Assembly: GCF_009674675.1 (NCBI RefSeq)
Contig: NZ_WKJC01000001.1
Coordinates: forward strand, 62,001 to 126,000
From: Kangiella sp. HZ709
GTDB taxonomy: Bacteria > Pseudomonadota > Gammaproteobacteria > Enterobacterales > Kangiellaceae
Reading direction: 5' to 3'
DNA: 64,000 nucleotides
The translations under genes were made by a program, and so were the position numbers. Within the stretch, counting starts at the first letter, position 1, and the number at the start of each line of letters is the position of its first letter. The notes beneath the pieces are model-generated. The model saw only the letters and a program-made list of their open reading frames with translations, did not search any database and was not told the origin of the DNA. Shown in pieces: positions 16,977 to 26,652 of this stretch.

Positions 16977-18716
16977 TCAATAGCCAGCAGCCTGTCCATC
17001 TTTACGAGATTCGGATGCACCATAATACACTTTGTTCTTTTGATCCCACATAATGGCCTGGTAGCCGCCGAAGCCGCCATTACCTGCACGTATGTCATGC
17101 CCTAATTGTTTTAAAGCTCTGACCGTTGCTTGTGGGACGGTTGACTCCAATTCGACATGGCCGCCATCAACTAAATACTTAGCTTGCGACTCTGTGGGTT
17201 CAGTTGAGCCAAGATGTTGCCAACGGGCAACATCGCCAGCTTCTTGCAAGCCCATGCCATAGTCCAACATATTAACTAATACTTGCACGTGACCTTGTGG
17301 CTGCATTGCGCCACCCATAACGCCGTAACTCATAAAAGGCTTGCCATCTTTAGTGATAAATGCCGGGATAATGGTTTGGAACGGTCTTTTTCCTGGTTCA
17401 TAAGCATTGGCATGAGTTTTATCCATGGAGAAAAGTTGCCCACGATCTTGAAAGCCAAAGCCTAGGCCCGGAACAACTACGCCTGAACCCATGCCGCGGT
17501 AATTACTTTGAATGAGAGAAACCATATTACCTTCAGAATCGGCAGTGGTCAGATAGATGGTATCGCCTTCTAACAGGTTTTTATTGCCGGCCTCTACACG
17601 TCTAGCAGCGCGCATGCCAATCAATTTGGCACGCTCTTTACCATACTTTTTTGAGATGAGTTGCTTGATTGGTTGTTCAGAGAAATCCATATCAGCATAA
17701 AACTTTGCTCTGTCTTCAAACGCTAACTTTTTTGCTTCGATCATAGTGTGCAAAGACTCAGGCGAATTAAAGCCCATAGATTTCAAATCAAAGTTTTTTA
17801 ATATTTGTAGCATTTGTAATGCTGCTATTCCTTGACCATTAGGAGGTAGTTCCCAAAGAGTATGGCCTTTGTATTCAACACCAAGTGGTTCAACCCAAGT
17901 AGAAGTGTGTGTAGCCATATCTTCATAACGTAAATAACCGCCATTGGTTTGCATGAACTTGTCAATTTGATTGGCGATTAATCCTTTATAAAAAATATCC
18001 CGTCCTTTTTCAGCTAATAATTTATAGGTGTTAGCAAGTTCAGGGTTTTTGAAGATTTGTCCTTTTTGGGGAGCTTTACCATTTAAGGTAAAAGTGTTTT
18101 TAAAAGAGCCGACTTGTGGACTCAAGCGAGGGACACTGAGATTCCAGTAGTAAGCAATTAACTCAGAGACCGGGAAACCGTTCTCTGCGTAGGATATGGA
18201 TGGTTGCAAAATTTTTTCCATGGGCAACTTGCCAAATTTATTATGCAGTTCAAACCAGCCATCTACTGCGCCAGGAACAGAGATGGGTAATAGCCCGTAA
18301 GGAGGAATATCTTCTCTGCCCAATTCAGCAATTTCTTTAGACAGCTGCGCATGACTTAAGCCCATCGGCGATCGACCGGAAGCATTTAATCCGTGTAGTT
18401 TTTGAGATTTTGCGTCCCAGACAATGGCATATAAATCGCCACCAATACCACAGCCTGTGGGCTCCATTAATCCTAACGCTGCATTTGCAGCGATAGCAGC
18501 ATCAATGGCATTACCGCCAGCTTTCATGATGTCTAAGGCAATTTGTGTTGCCAAGGGTTGGCTGGTGGCCGCCATAGCATTGGCCGCTATGACTTCAGAG
18601 CGAGTTGCTTCTGGGTGTCCAGTAATTCGATCGGCGGCAATAGCAGATAAGCTGAACATACTGATTGCGCTGACACCGATTGCTCTAACAAGGAGTGGTT
18701 TTATGATTTTATGCAT
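16977..18716 (-). CDS. ggt: Gamma-glutamyltransferase
   Basis: Periplasmic threonine N-terminal-nucleophile hydrolase that cleaves glutathione and other gamma-glutamyl compounds and self-processes into two subunits. I place the start at the second ATG (18716, 579 residues) because it has GGGGA five bases upstream and a proper signal peptide (cut near AIAA-DR); the upstream ATG is possible. The substrate-loop motif ATRSEVIAANAMAATSQPLA opens the large subunit. The processing site is the threonine in GDTIYLTTADSEGNMVS, and the later GMGSGVVVPGLGFGFQDRG and GGAMQPQGHVQVL motifs are conserved. Confidence 0.95.
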   Translation of the reverse strand: MHKIIKPLLVRAIGVSAISMFSLSAIAADRITGHPEATRSEVIAANAMAATSQPLATQIALDIMKAGGNAIDAAIAANAALGLMEPTGCGIGGDLYAIVWDAKSQKLHGLNASGRSPMGLSHAQLSKEIAELGREDIPPYGLLPISVPGAVDGWFELHNKFGKLPMEKILQPSISYAENGFPVSELIAYYWNLSVPRLSPQVGSFKNTFTLNGKAPQKGQIFKNPELANTYKLLAEKGRDIFYKGLIANQIDKFMQTNGGYLRYEDMATHTSTWVEPLGVEYKGHTLWELPPNGQGIAALQMLQILKNFDLKSMGFNSPESLHTMIEAKKLAFEDRAKFYADMDFSEQPIKQLISKKYGKERAKLIGMRAARRVEAGNKNLLEGDTIYLTTADSEGNMVSLIQSNYRGMGSGVVVPGLGFGFQDRGQLFSMDKTHANAYEPGKRPFQTIIPAFITKDGKPFMSYGVMGGAMQPQGHVQVLVNMLDYGMGLQEAGDVARWQHLGSTEPTESQAKYLVDGGHVELESTVPQATVRALKQLGHDIRAGNGGFGGYQAIMWDQKNKVYYGASESRKDGQAAGY

Positions 18717-18803
18717 GATTATCCCCATTGATTTTTAAATTACTCTAGCAAATTGAGCTGTTCTTTGTACAATCAAAAATAATCTATCGACTGTGAGTAT
18801 AGT

Positions 18804-19511
18804 ATGAAAAAAATAATTTTAATCTTTTCACTCTTTTTTAGCCTTAATTTAAGTGCAAAAGAATTGCCACATAATGCTGCTGATTTTTTATATCGAGTGG
18901 ATCTGGTAAGAGCGACACCTGGAAAGCTTGAATCTGTGATTTCTAGCGCTAAAAGTTATCAAGATGAAAAATCTAGATCGCCTTATTTGATGAGGCATAG
19001 CCAAGGTGATCATTGGGATCTGATGATCGTATGGCCAGTGATTTCTTATCAAAAACTACACAGTGATAACAATTACTCTAGGCTTAATAAATTCTATAAA
19101 GATTTAGCGGAAGATATTAATTTTTTAGAATCTACTTATATGCACGGCCCTGACAATAGTCTTTTTGCAAAGTGGTATAAGGCCAATAAATTATTCCATA
19201 TTGAAATGTTTGTAGCCTTACCAGAACAAAAAGAAGCTTTGCTAACTGAAAGGAAAATGGAGAGTCAGTATTTAATCAATATTGATAGAAAACCAAATTT
19301 ACTTTTTAGAAAAGAGCAGGGCGCGAATTGGGATGCTATGACCATCGGTTTTTATGGCTCACTTAAAGAATTTGCTACTATGGGCGATATTCCGTTAGCA
19401 GTTGATGATAAGGCTGCGATTGATGCTGGCTTTAAAGGCGTCGGTGATATTGGCTATTATTTAAGAAGTTTATTGCAACGTCATAACGATACATTGGCCA
19501 AGAAGCCTTAA
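18804..19511 (+). CDS. Secreted protein with two dimeric alpha/beta-barrel-like repeats
   Basis: 235 residues with a signal peptide (residues 1-18, LNLSAKE). The mature part looks like two related halves, each opening with a strand resembling an antibiotic-monooxygenase/NIPSNAP-type ferredoxin fold (LVRATPGKLESVISSAKSY and IEMFVALPEQKEALLTERKM), each followed by a GxxWDxMxI strand (GDHWDLMIVWP, GANWDAMTIGF). The duplicated pattern supports a single-chain dimer of that fold. No catalytic residue is obvious. Function is unknown. It diverges from ggt with 88 bases between. Confidence 0.7.
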   Translation: MKKIILIFSLFFSLNLSAKELPHNAADFLYRVDLVRATPGKLESVISSAKSYQDEKSRSPYLMRHSQGDHWDLMIVWPVISYQKLHSDNNYSRLNKFYKDLAEDINFLESTYMHGPDNSLFAKWYKANKLFHIEMFVALPEQKEALLTERKMESQYLINIDRKPNLLFRKEQGANWDAMTIGFYGSLKEFATMGDIPLAVDDKAAIDAGFKGVGDIGYYLRSLLQRHNDTLAKKP

Positions 19512-19528
19512 CTAGCATGCATTAATCA

Positions 19529-19554
19529 AAAAGCGCTAAATTGTTAGCGCTTTT
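19529..19554. terminator. Bidirectional intrinsic terminator
   Basis: AAAAGCGCTAA pairs with TTAGCGCTTTT around ATTG. It sits between the duplicated-barrel gene and the convergent linker membrane protein B and can end both. Confidence 0.9.
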
Positions 19555-19580
19555 ATATAGATTTATCTTGTATGTTAGTT

Positions 19581-20117
19581 TTAATGACTGGTTTGAAATG
19601 TCTCAAAAGGAACGAGAGTGTCAATATCTGCTGAAAGGAATTTTAGTTGATGATGATTAACTCTAATACTTTGCTTAATATTATCTACATCTTTACCGCG
19701 AGCATCGATTAGCAATAAGTATTTTCCGTCATCCACATACTGGTAGTATTTCTTTAACTGATGATTCCTTGATTGCAGTCCTAAAAAACCACCTAACCAA
19801 GCTCCAAATCCAATACCTAAGAGCATGGTTAGAATAAAGCCACTGGTTCCATAGTTACCTTCAAAAAAGTTGCTATAAGTCAGGACAACAGATAAAAGCA
19901 GTCCTGCAAGAATACCAATATAAAGGCCGTTGATAGCACCATGCACTAAATTAGTCTTATACCAAAAGTTAGCCGCATTCAAGCCGTGCCTGAGGACTTT
20001 GCCTTGTTGTTTTGCAAAAACATGCAAATCTTTATCTTCGATACCATGCCTTTTCAGATCATTATAAGTTTCTTCTAAGTGAATAAATTCATCCGATTCG
20101 TAGAGTAATTGTCCCAT
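19581..20117 (-). CDS. Membrane protein with central glycine-rich hydrophobic pair, paralogue B
   Basis: I set the start at the ATG at 20117 (178 residues), because it has GGAGG eight bases upstream and aligns with the start of paralogue A (MGQLLYESDEF versus MSRILFKVKDF). An upstream ATG at 20141 is less likely. The two hydrophobic glycine-rich segments lie at about 60-115, and the C-terminal domain opens LLLIDARG. It is the same size and architecture as the protein at 13606. The conserved FWYKTN block and matched C-terminus show a gene duplication. Function is unknown. The SYLF lipoprotein gene is 86 bases upstream on the same strand. Confidence 0.82.
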   Translation of the reverse strand: MGQLLYESDEFIHLEETYNDLKRHGIEDKDLHVFAKQQGKVLRHGLNAANFWYKTNLVHGAINGLYIGILAGLLLSVVLTYSNFFEGNYGTSGFILTMLLGIGFGAWLGGFLGLQSRNHQLKKYYQYVDDGKYLLLIDARGKDVDNIKQSIRVNHHQLKFLSADIDTLVPFETFQTSH

Positions 20118-20202
20118 ACCTGTGCCCTCCAAATGGCTCAAAACGTATAATTAGTAGACAACGAAACTTCAATATAATTCAATATTTAATCAACTATTAC
20201 AA

Positions 20203-20772
20203 CTAGTTAAGCTCTTCATCTTGCCAGAATTTAGTACCATCAATGGTTGCCTCGACGGATAATCCAGCTTGCGTGATTTGGTAAGTCTTAATATCAAAAT
20301 CTATGGATTTGGAAGCATTAACATGTCCTCCTTGATCCGATGATTGCGCTGAAGCTCCTGCCTGACCAGACAGATCCCAGCCATTATCAATAAAATTCTC
20401 CAAATCATGGGCTTTATTGAAAATCATAATCAAGCGCATATCCCTGACTCCCGCTCCTAACCCAACGCCAAAACCAGCCATTTTCATAAAGGTTTGATGT
20501 CGACTAGCGTTATTAGTGGCAATGCCATATCCGCCACTGGTAGTTATAAAAATAATGTTGGTATTAATATTACTAAAGATCGCATAACCTGCTGATCCAG
20601 TAATTTCTGAGCGCGCTTCCGGATGTTTTTGATAAAGTTGAGCGAGCGTTTCCTGCTGCATGTTAGTGACGTAGCTTCTCTTTTCAGCAACGGTGGAGCC
20701 TTTTATAGTGGAGCAGGCTGACAAGATAGATGCTAGAGAAACCAGTAATAGCAGATTGATAATTTTTTTCAC
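20203..20772 (-). CDS. SYLF/YSC84-domain lipoprotein
   Basis: 189 residues starting at a GTG with GGGGA upstream. A lipoprotein signal ends LSAC with the cysteine at about residue 20. The mature domain matches the SYLF (YSC84) lipid-binding family: SAGYAIFSN, TSGGYGIATNN, GFGVGLGAGVRDMRLIMIF and GWDLSGQAGASAQS. Glycine-rich turns are conserved in this family, which binds phosphoinositides in eukaryotes. Bacterial members are mostly uncharacterised exported proteins. It lies upstream of the linker membrane protein B and could share its transcript. Confidence 0.9.
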   Translation of the reverse strand: MKKIINLLLLVSLASILSACSTIKGSTVAEKRSYVTNMQQETLAQLYQKHPEARSEITGSAGYAIFSNINTNIIFITTSGGYGIATNNASRHQTFMKMAGFGVGLGAGVRDMRLIMIFNKAHDLENFIDNGWDLSGQAGASAQSSDQGGHVNASKSIDFDIKTYQITQAGLSVEATIDGTKFWQDEELN

Positions 20773-21010
20773 AATGTTCCCCTTATTTGCGAATCTCTAA
20801 TCGTTTATATACTTTGTTGAAAGTAAATTGAACCCTGTTTTAGTAATAATTAGCTTAATCGACTTCACATTTTGGTTAATTTCCTATCAGAGTTACAAAT
20901 ATTTACAAAAGTTATAGAACTTGGAAATATTATCTGTGTCATATTTCTATAAGTTAGTGAAAGCTAACAGCTTAAAGTGATATGGAAAATAATGGGATGG
21001 GTGGCAATAT

Positions 21011-22519
21011 ATGACAGAACGAGCAAACGAGGGGCATGCTGGTAAAGGAGCTAGTGACGAAGCAAATAAGCAAGCAGCGGAAGAATCTGCACAATCGGAA
21101 AATAAAGCAGAACAAAACGATTCACTTTTTTTCAAAATCATTTCATTCTTGTCTCTTACCGATTCTCAGGTATTAGCTGATTGTGGGAAATACGATCGTA
21201 TGTTGGCGTATGCCATGGTGGGGCGCCAATTAGTAACTTTCGCTTTTACCTTTATGCTTTTTTCCTACGGTGTTTCTTTATTTTTAGGAACAACTGCCGC
21301 CATAGTTATAGGCTTTATTTTTGCGCTAACTTTATTTTTCCTTGACCAAGCTATTATTGGTTCTGATTGGGCTTTACGTAATCCTTTTAAAAATGGATTG
21401 CCAGTAAGAACTCTAGTGGGGCTAATTCCTAGAATTATTTATTCTTTAATTATTGCTATTGGATTGGCAACTTTAGCGGAAATCAGCCTGCAGTCGACCG
21501 CTATTGACGAGCAAATTCAAAAAGATTCTAATCAAAATAATCGAGAATATTTTTCCCGGCTTAATGACTATGAAAAAGAGCTCGATACTGCCATAGATGT
21601 GGATAAAAGAAGAATAGCTGACTTACAAATTCAGATTGAACAGTTACGTAATAATATTAATAATTATAAAGCTACTGAACAATCATCTGATCCTGATGTA
21701 CTTAAGAACAACTTAAATGTAAAGCAGACCAATTTAAGCGAGCTACAGAAATCTCAACAAGTATTAATTTCAGAAATCGCAGCCCTTAACCAAAGGATTG
21801 CAGACTCGCGCAAAGAATATGATTATTGGTTTAATGAAGCTTTATTAGAAAGAACAGGAAAAGATGGCCGTGCACCTACAGAAGGCCCTAAGTATCAAAG
21901 AGCAGTTAAAACCTATACCGACCTAGAGCAGCAAATAGTTATTTTAGAAACACGTTTAACTGATTCAAAGTCAAGGTTGGATGCTTTATCTCCGCAGGTT
22001 GTTGCCGCCACAGATGGTGTTAATGAAGTTCAAAAAGAGTCTAACTTAGTCGCTCGGGGGGCTGTACTGTTTGAATCTAATAGCACTACATTAGCAAACC
22101 TTGAAACGAGTATATTAGAAGCCAAAACACAGTTGGACCAACAGATTGAGAAAAAACAGCAAAAATTAGAAGAGTATAGAGTTACGCTAGTTAATGATGG
22201 TTTATTCTATGAGGTGAAGACAGGCTTTCTTCGACGTTATTTAGGATTACAAAGTATTCACAATGATCCTGAGATTGGTCAAGCGGCTATCCTATTTAGC
22301 TGGTTACTCAAAATATTCTTTATTGCTATAGAGTTAATGCCTGTGATAATTAAGTTGTTTTTCAGTCCTTTTAGTTTTTATTCATTGAAGATGTATCGAA
22401 AAATGAACATTGCACTAATGGAAGAAAAAACCTTAATGGAAGTTGCAGAAGAAGAGCATCGTCAATCGCGAGAGGAGCGCTTATCCAAAGCTCGCGAGAT
22501 GGAAACGGTATCATTCTAG
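21011..22519 (+). CDS. DUF4407 membrane protein with coiled coil
   Basis: 502 residues matching DUF4407. After a low-complexity charged N-terminus (about 45 residues) come the LADCGKYDRMLAY motif, two paired membrane segments (about 70-120), a third near 135-160, then a long coiled coil (about 175-400, with heptad-rich NLNVKQTNLSELQKSQQVL) and a last membrane segment (about 425-455) before a charged tail. DUF4407 proteins are integral inner-membrane proteins of unknown function with the coiled coil on one side. It is 35 bases upstream of the aldo/keto reductase gene and may be the first gene of the Egt-type operon, but it may equally be separate. Confidence 0.85.
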   Translation: MTERANEGHAGKGASDEANKQAAEESAQSENKAEQNDSLFFKIISFLSLTDSQVLADCGKYDRMLAYAMVGRQLVTFAFTFMLFSYGVSLFLGTTAAIVIGFIFALTLFFLDQAIIGSDWALRNPFKNGLPVRTLVGLIPRIIYSLIIAIGLATLAEISLQSTAIDEQIQKDSNQNNREYFSRLNDYEKELDTAIDVDKRRIADLQIQIEQLRNNINNYKATEQSSDPDVLKNNLNVKQTNLSELQKSQQVLISEIAALNQRIADSRKEYDYWFNEALLERTGKDGRAPTEGPKYQRAVKTYTDLEQQIVILETRLTDSKSRLDALSPQVVAATDGVNEVQKESNLVARGAVLFESNSTTLANLETSILEAKTQLDQQIEKKQQKLEEYRVTLVNDGLFYEVKTGFLRRYLGLQSIHNDPEIGQAAILFSWLLKIFFIAIELMPVIIKLFFSPFSFYSLKMYRKMNIALMEEKTLMEVAEEEHRQSREERLSKAREMETVSF

Positions 22520-22554
22520 TGAACTATAGTATTTAACAATTTGCTCCTGAATAG

Positions 22555-23508
22555 ATGACAATGAATAGACGACAATTTACTAAATCAATTTCATTGCTAA
22601 CCGCTGCCACTATGGCGCCGTTGGCTTTTTCTAACACAAAATCTAAGAAAGATTTAGCAGCAGGAGCGGTTCTTGGAAAAGGAAATATCTTAACTAATAA
22701 GATACCTTCTTCCGGTCAATCTATTCCGCTGATTGGTTTTGGTACCAGTCGTAATATCAGCCTGGATTTAACTCCAGAAAACATAACAAAGTGTACCGCC
22801 TTGATTGAAACCTTTTTTAAGCTTGGCGGAACTATGATTGATTCTTCCCCCATGTATGGAACCTCTGAGCAAATGATCGGACATTGCTTGAAGAATTTAG
22901 ATTATCCTAAGGAACTCTTTTCAACCACTAAGGTTTGGACTCGTGGAAAGCAAGAAGGCATAGAGCAGATGCGCCAGTCCATGAAACTTTGGGGAATAAA
23001 AAAATTCGACTTAATGCAAATCCACAATCTTGTGGACTGGCAACTACATCTAGATACTTTAAGAAACTGGCAAGAAGAGGGCATTGTTAAACATATAGGT
23101 ATTACTACTTCTCATGGCCGAAGTCATGCTGAACTGGAAAAGATACTAGCCACTGTCCCATTAGACTTTGTCCAATTAACTTATAATGTTAAAGACAGAG
23201 CTGTTGAGAATCGACTACTGCCATTAGCACTAGATAGAGGGATCGCAGTAATCGTAAACCGTCCTTTTAATGGCTTGTTTGGCTATAGTAAAAATCAAGA
23301 GTTGCCTGAGTACATGCAAGAATTAGGCTGTAAGTCATGGGCGCAGTTTTATCTAAAGTTCGTTATATCTCATCCAGCAGTCACTTGCGCTATTCCTGCT
23401 ACCAGCAAAGCAAAGCACCTGAAAGATAATATGCTTGCTGGCTATGGTGAACTCCCAGATAAAAAAACACGCCAATTGATGGTAGAATCCTTTAAAAAAT
23501 TAATATAA
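22555..23508 (+). CDS. Tat-exported aldo/keto reductase
   Basis: 317 residues of the aldo/keto reductase superfamily (NADPH-dependent reduction of carbonyls). The N-terminus MNRRQFTKSISLLTAATMAP has a twin-arginine motif and a hydrophobic stretch, so it is probably exported folded to the periplasm. The barrel shows the catalytic tetrad region DSSPMYGTSEQMIG, the lysine in STTKVWTRGK, and the DLMQIHNL histidine. Either ATG 22555 or 22561 may be the start. The gene lies nine bases upstream of the PhzF-like gene, in the same apparent operon as egtB and egtD. Its substrate is unknown. Confidence 0.85.
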   Translation: MTMNRRQFTKSISLLTAATMAPLAFSNTKSKKDLAAGAVLGKGNILTNKIPSSGQSIPLIGFGTSRNISLDLTPENITKCTALIETFFKLGGTMIDSSPMYGTSEQMIGHCLKNLDYPKELFSTTKVWTRGKQEGIEQMRQSMKLWGIKKFDLMQIHNLVDWQLHLDTLRNWQEEGIVKHIGITTSHGRSHAELEKILATVPLDFVQLTYNVKDRAVENRLLPLALDRGIAVIVNRPFNGLFGYSKNQELPEYMQELGCKSWAQFYLKFVISHPAVTCAIPATSKAKHLKDNMLAGYGELPDKKTRQLMVESFKKLI

Positions 23509-23517
23509 TTTTCTTTT

Positions 23518-24381
23518 ATGGATTCGGGACATCGTGTTCGCGTTTTTTCAAACGCAGATACGCAAGCTAAACCTGCTCAAAACCCATCGGCACTGCTCGA
23601 AGGAACTTGTGCGGATGTCTATGTCTTATCAAAGCCTTTAGATGATAGGCAAATGCAATGTGTAGCAGCTGAAAGCTCTGCCAATGCGACGGTTTTCCAC
23701 CTTATCAATAACATCAGTACAGATAAAACCTGTAATACAAGGATATTTAACCAGACTCATGAAATCCAAGTTTGTGGTCATGGATTATTAGCTCTGCTGA
23801 ATATTTTAAAAATAAAGCGGTTGTTAACGATAGGATATCACCTGGAACTACCATCAATGCAGGTTGATTTTAATATTTCTGAACAAATCTGGTTAGGGTT
23901 TGCTCCTGTGCCTATTTCAAATGGTGTTGATAATAGAGTAGAGCTAGATTGCAAATACCCTTGGTTGAAAAATGCCTTTAGCGAAATTCCAAATAAAGTC
24001 ACAGTAGTGGGAGATAGTAATGGCTATTTAATAGCGGAGTGGCCAGTGGCTAAAGATTTGAAAGGGCTTGAAGTTAATTTAGAGCGATTACAAAAAAATA
24101 CTTCTCGAGCTTTAATTGCTACTCAAGGAGCTAATGCCCACAGTGATTTTAATTTACGTTATTTCGCCCCACAGCACGGTGTAGATGAAGATCCTGCAAC
24201 AGGCTCTGCGGTTCGTGTTTTAACTAGCTATTGGCATCCTAAACTTAAAAAATCAAGTTATAAGGCCTTGCAGTTATCAAATCAAGGTGGACTTATTTAT
24301 TCAAAAGCTGCCGAGAATAAAATTTGGATAAGTGGTAACCTTGAAATAATGTCTGAATTAGGAGTTTTGTTTGAGTTCTGA
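23518..24381 (+). CDS. PhzF-family isomerase-like protein
   Basis: 287 residues of the PhzF fold (two diaminopimelate-epimerase-like halves). The active-site glutamate is visible in AAESSANATVFHL and the C-terminal half has the diagnostic DPATGSAVRVL motif with RYFAPQHGVDED before it. Most PhzF relatives are isomerases or epimerases of small cyclic or amino-acid-like substrates. Phenazine production is not implied, since no other phenazine gene is nearby. No strong ribosome-binding site is seen for the ATG. The gene overlaps egtB by 11 bases, so translation is probably coupled. Confidence 0.85.
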   Translation: MDSGHRVRVFSNADTQAKPAQNPSALLEGTCADVYVLSKPLDDRQMQCVAAESSANATVFHLINNISTDKTCNTRIFNQTHEIQVCGHGLLALLNILKIKRLLTIGYHLELPSMQVDFNISEQIWLGFAPVPISNGVDNRVELDCKYPWLKNAFSEIPNKVTVVGDSNGYLIAEWPVAKDLKGLEVNLERLQKNTSRALIATQGANAHSDFNLRYFAPQHGVDEDPATGSAVRVLTSYWHPKLKKSSYKALQLSNQGGLIYSKAAENKIWISGNLEIMSELGVLFEF

Positions 24382-25663
24382 AGTACGTTTTAGTCTTGCT
24401 AATAAGCAGCAGTTAATCGCGCAATTTTTAAAAGTAAGGCAGCATAGTGAAATTTATTGTCAGCCCCTAGAAATAGAAGACTATGGTCTGCAAGCTATCG
24501 CAGATACTAGTCCTGTAAAGTGGCATTTAGCCCATACCAGTTGGTTTTTTGAAACCTTTATTTTAAAAACCACTGAAATAAATTTTATACCTTTTAATAA
24601 GCACTATGAGTATTTATTTAACTCTTATTACAACGGTGTTGGTGAGCAATTTTTAAGAGCTAAGCGCTCTTTACTATCTCGCCCTACGGTTAAAGAGGTG
24701 TATGAATATCGAGCAAATATCAATACTCGTATCGTGAAGTTGATCGAGTCTTTTGATCAAGTGCCTGATGAAGTAGCATCTTTGCTGATTTTAGGCATTA
24801 ACCATGAGCAGCAGCACCAAGAGCTATTTTTTACAGATCTTTTATACAATTGGTATCAAAACCCTTTGTTACCGTCATACCAAGCTCAGACTGCCGATAA
24901 AATTAACCAAGGAAGAAGCCCACAAATTGCTCCTATAAAGTGGATTGCGTATCCGGAACAAATGACCACTCTTGGGGTAAATAATACAGACAAATTTTTT
25001 GTTTTTGATAATGAAACCCCGCAGCACAAGGTCTATCTACAAGCATTCGAAATTGCTGATCGACTGGTAACTAATGCAGACTTTTTACAGTTTATTGAAG
25101 CTAATGGCTATGTCTCGTCCGACTATTGGTTAAGTGATGGCTGGACTACAGTAAAATCTAATGGCTGGAAATGTCCTTTGTATTGGTTTAAGCGTGATGG
25201 TGATTGGTATCAATACGGACTCAATGGTGTGCAGCCATTAAATTTGGGTGCTCCAGTATCACATGTTAGTGCTTACGAAGCTGACGCTTTTGCAAGGTGG
25301 AGTAACGCTCGTTTGCCCACTGAAGCGGAGTGGGAGCATGTCGCGAGTAAATTTGAGATTAAAGGTAACTTTGTTGAGTCTGGACGTTTGCAGACTGAGA
25401 AGAATGAACAGCCTTTGGAAGTAAAACAGTTGTATGGTGATGTCTGGGAGTGGACTTCTACAGCATACGGCCCTCATCCAGGTTTTAATCCTGCAAAAGG
25501 TGCAGTCGGAGAATATAACGGTAAATTTATGTGTAATCAGCAGGTATTAAAAGGAGGTTCTTGTGTAACATCTAGCGAGCATATTCGTTCTAGTTACAGA
25601 AACTTTTTTTATCCGGACGCTAGATGGCAATTCTCCGGGATACGATTAGCAAGAGATTTATAA
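24371..25663 (+). CDS. egtB: EgtB-type sulfoxide synthase
   Basis: 430 residues, matching EgtB, the non-haem iron enzyme that joins hercynine to a thiol. The start is TTG, supported by a GGAG six bases upstream, inside the end of the PhzF-like gene. An N-terminal DinB-like four-helix domain supplies iron ligands, with histidines at 52/55 (WHLAHTSWFFE) and 145/149 (HEQQHQE). The C-terminal formylglycine-generating-enzyme-type domain contains DVWEWTSTAYGPHPGF and the GGSCVTS and SSYRNFF motifs. No methyltransferase domain is fused, unlike OvoA. Gamma-glutamyl-cysteine versus cysteine as thiol donor cannot be told from sequence. Confidence 0.95.
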   Translation: MSSEVRFSLANKQQLIAQFLKVRQHSEIYCQPLEIEDYGLQAIADTSPVKWHLAHTSWFFETFILKTTEINFIPFNKHYEYLFNSYYNGVGEQFLRAKRSLLSRPTVKEVYEYRANINTRIVKLIESFDQVPDEVASLLILGINHEQQHQELFFTDLLYNWYQNPLLPSYQAQTADKINQGRSPQIAPIKWIAYPEQMTTLGVNNTDKFFVFDNETPQHKVYLQAFEIADRLVTNADFLQFIEANGYVSSDYWLSDGWTTVKSNGWKCPLYWFKRDGDWYQYGLNGVQPLNLGAPVSHVSAYEADAFARWSNARLPTEAEWEHVASKFEIKGNFVESGRLQTEKNEQPLEVKQLYGDVWEWTSTAYGPHPGFNPAKGAVGEYNGKFMCNQQVLKGGSCVTSSEHIRSSYRNFFYPDARWQFSGIRLARDL

Positions 25664-25669
25664 AATACA

Positions 25670-26614
25670 ATGAAAACAACTGAACTAGAATTAAACCTTG
25701 AAGAGCTAGAGCTCTTGAATGGGTTAACCAAAAAGCAAAAAAGTCTTAACCCAAAGTATTTCTATGACAAGAAAGGTTCTCAGCTTTTTGAAAAAATCAC
25801 TGCTGTAGAAGAGTATTATCCGACTCGTACTGAAATAGAAATTTTAAAAAACAACACCGCTGAAATTGCTTCTTATTTAGGGCAAGGTATTGTTTTAATT
25901 GAGCCAGGGGCGGGCAATTGCTCAAAAGTACGCTTAATATTGGATGAGTTAAAACCTAAGGCTTTTTTCCCTCAAGATGTATCTAGGCGTTTTTTGAATC
26001 AAGCAGCAGATGAACTAAAGCAAGATTTTCCATGGCTCAATGTCCAGCCTATCGTTAGCGACTTCTCAAAACCGATAGTGTTACCGGAAAACATGGCTAA
26101 TGAACCTAAGTTTGTTTTTTATCCAGGTTCTACCATTGGGAATTTTGAACCAGAAAACGCCATTAAATTTTTAAAAAATATGCGTAAGTTAGTTGGCGAT
26201 GATGGAGGTATCTTAATTGGTATGGATTTACATAAAGCTAAGTCAATTTTAGAGCCTGCCTATAATGATTCTAGGCAAATCACCGCCGCATTTAACTTGA
26301 ATATGTTATTTAATTTAAATGAAAAGTTTAATGCTGACTTTGATATAAGTGAATTTTCACATAGAGCATTTTATAATGATTCGCTAAGGCGGATTGAAAT
26401 GCATTTAATCAGTAACAGCCCGCAAACTGTGAGGTTATTGGGGCAAACCATTAGATTCGAGCAAAGTGAAACGATTCATACCGAGAACTCTTATAAATTT
26501 ACTGAAGAAGATATTATCAATATGGCTAACAAATCTGGTTTTAAATTGATAAAATCTTGGTTCGATAAAGATCGACTTTTTAGCGTAAATTATTTTAAAT
26601 CGATAAACGACTAG
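25670..26614 (+). CDS. egtD: L-histidine N-alpha-methyltransferase EgtD
   Basis: 314 residues of the EgtD family, which trimethylates histidine to hercynine with S-adenosylmethionine. The SAM-binding motif EPGAGNCSKVRLIL is at residues 78-91, PQDVSRRFL at 101-109, and YPGSTIGNFEP around 151-161. The substrate-binding N-terminal region (LNPKYFYDKKGSQLFEKIT) and the C-terminal LFSVNYFK are typical. It follows egtB by six bases, so the two are surely cotranscribed and translationally coupled. No EgtE lyase or EgtC gene is in the window. Confidence 0.95.
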   Translation: MKTTELELNLEELELLNGLTKKQKSLNPKYFYDKKGSQLFEKITAVEEYYPTRTEIEILKNNTAEIASYLGQGIVLIEPGAGNCSKVRLILDELKPKAFFPQDVSRRFLNQAADELKQDFPWLNVQPIVSDFSKPIVLPENMANEPKFVFYPGSTIGNFEPENAIKFLKNMRKLVGDDGGILIGMDLHKAKSILEPAYNDSRQITAAFNLNMLFNLNEKFNADFDISEFSHRAFYNDSLRRIEMHLISNSPQTVRLLGQTIRFEQSETIHTENSYKFTEEDIINMANKSGFKLIKSWFDKDRLFSVNYFKSIND

Positions 26615-26652
26615 TCAACGCAATAAAACTTATCTAAAAAAACAGGGAGCTT

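Noticed and set aside
23518..24381. PhzF as evidence of phenazine synthesis
   Set aside because: No other phz gene is nearby, and the fold is shared by many isomerases.
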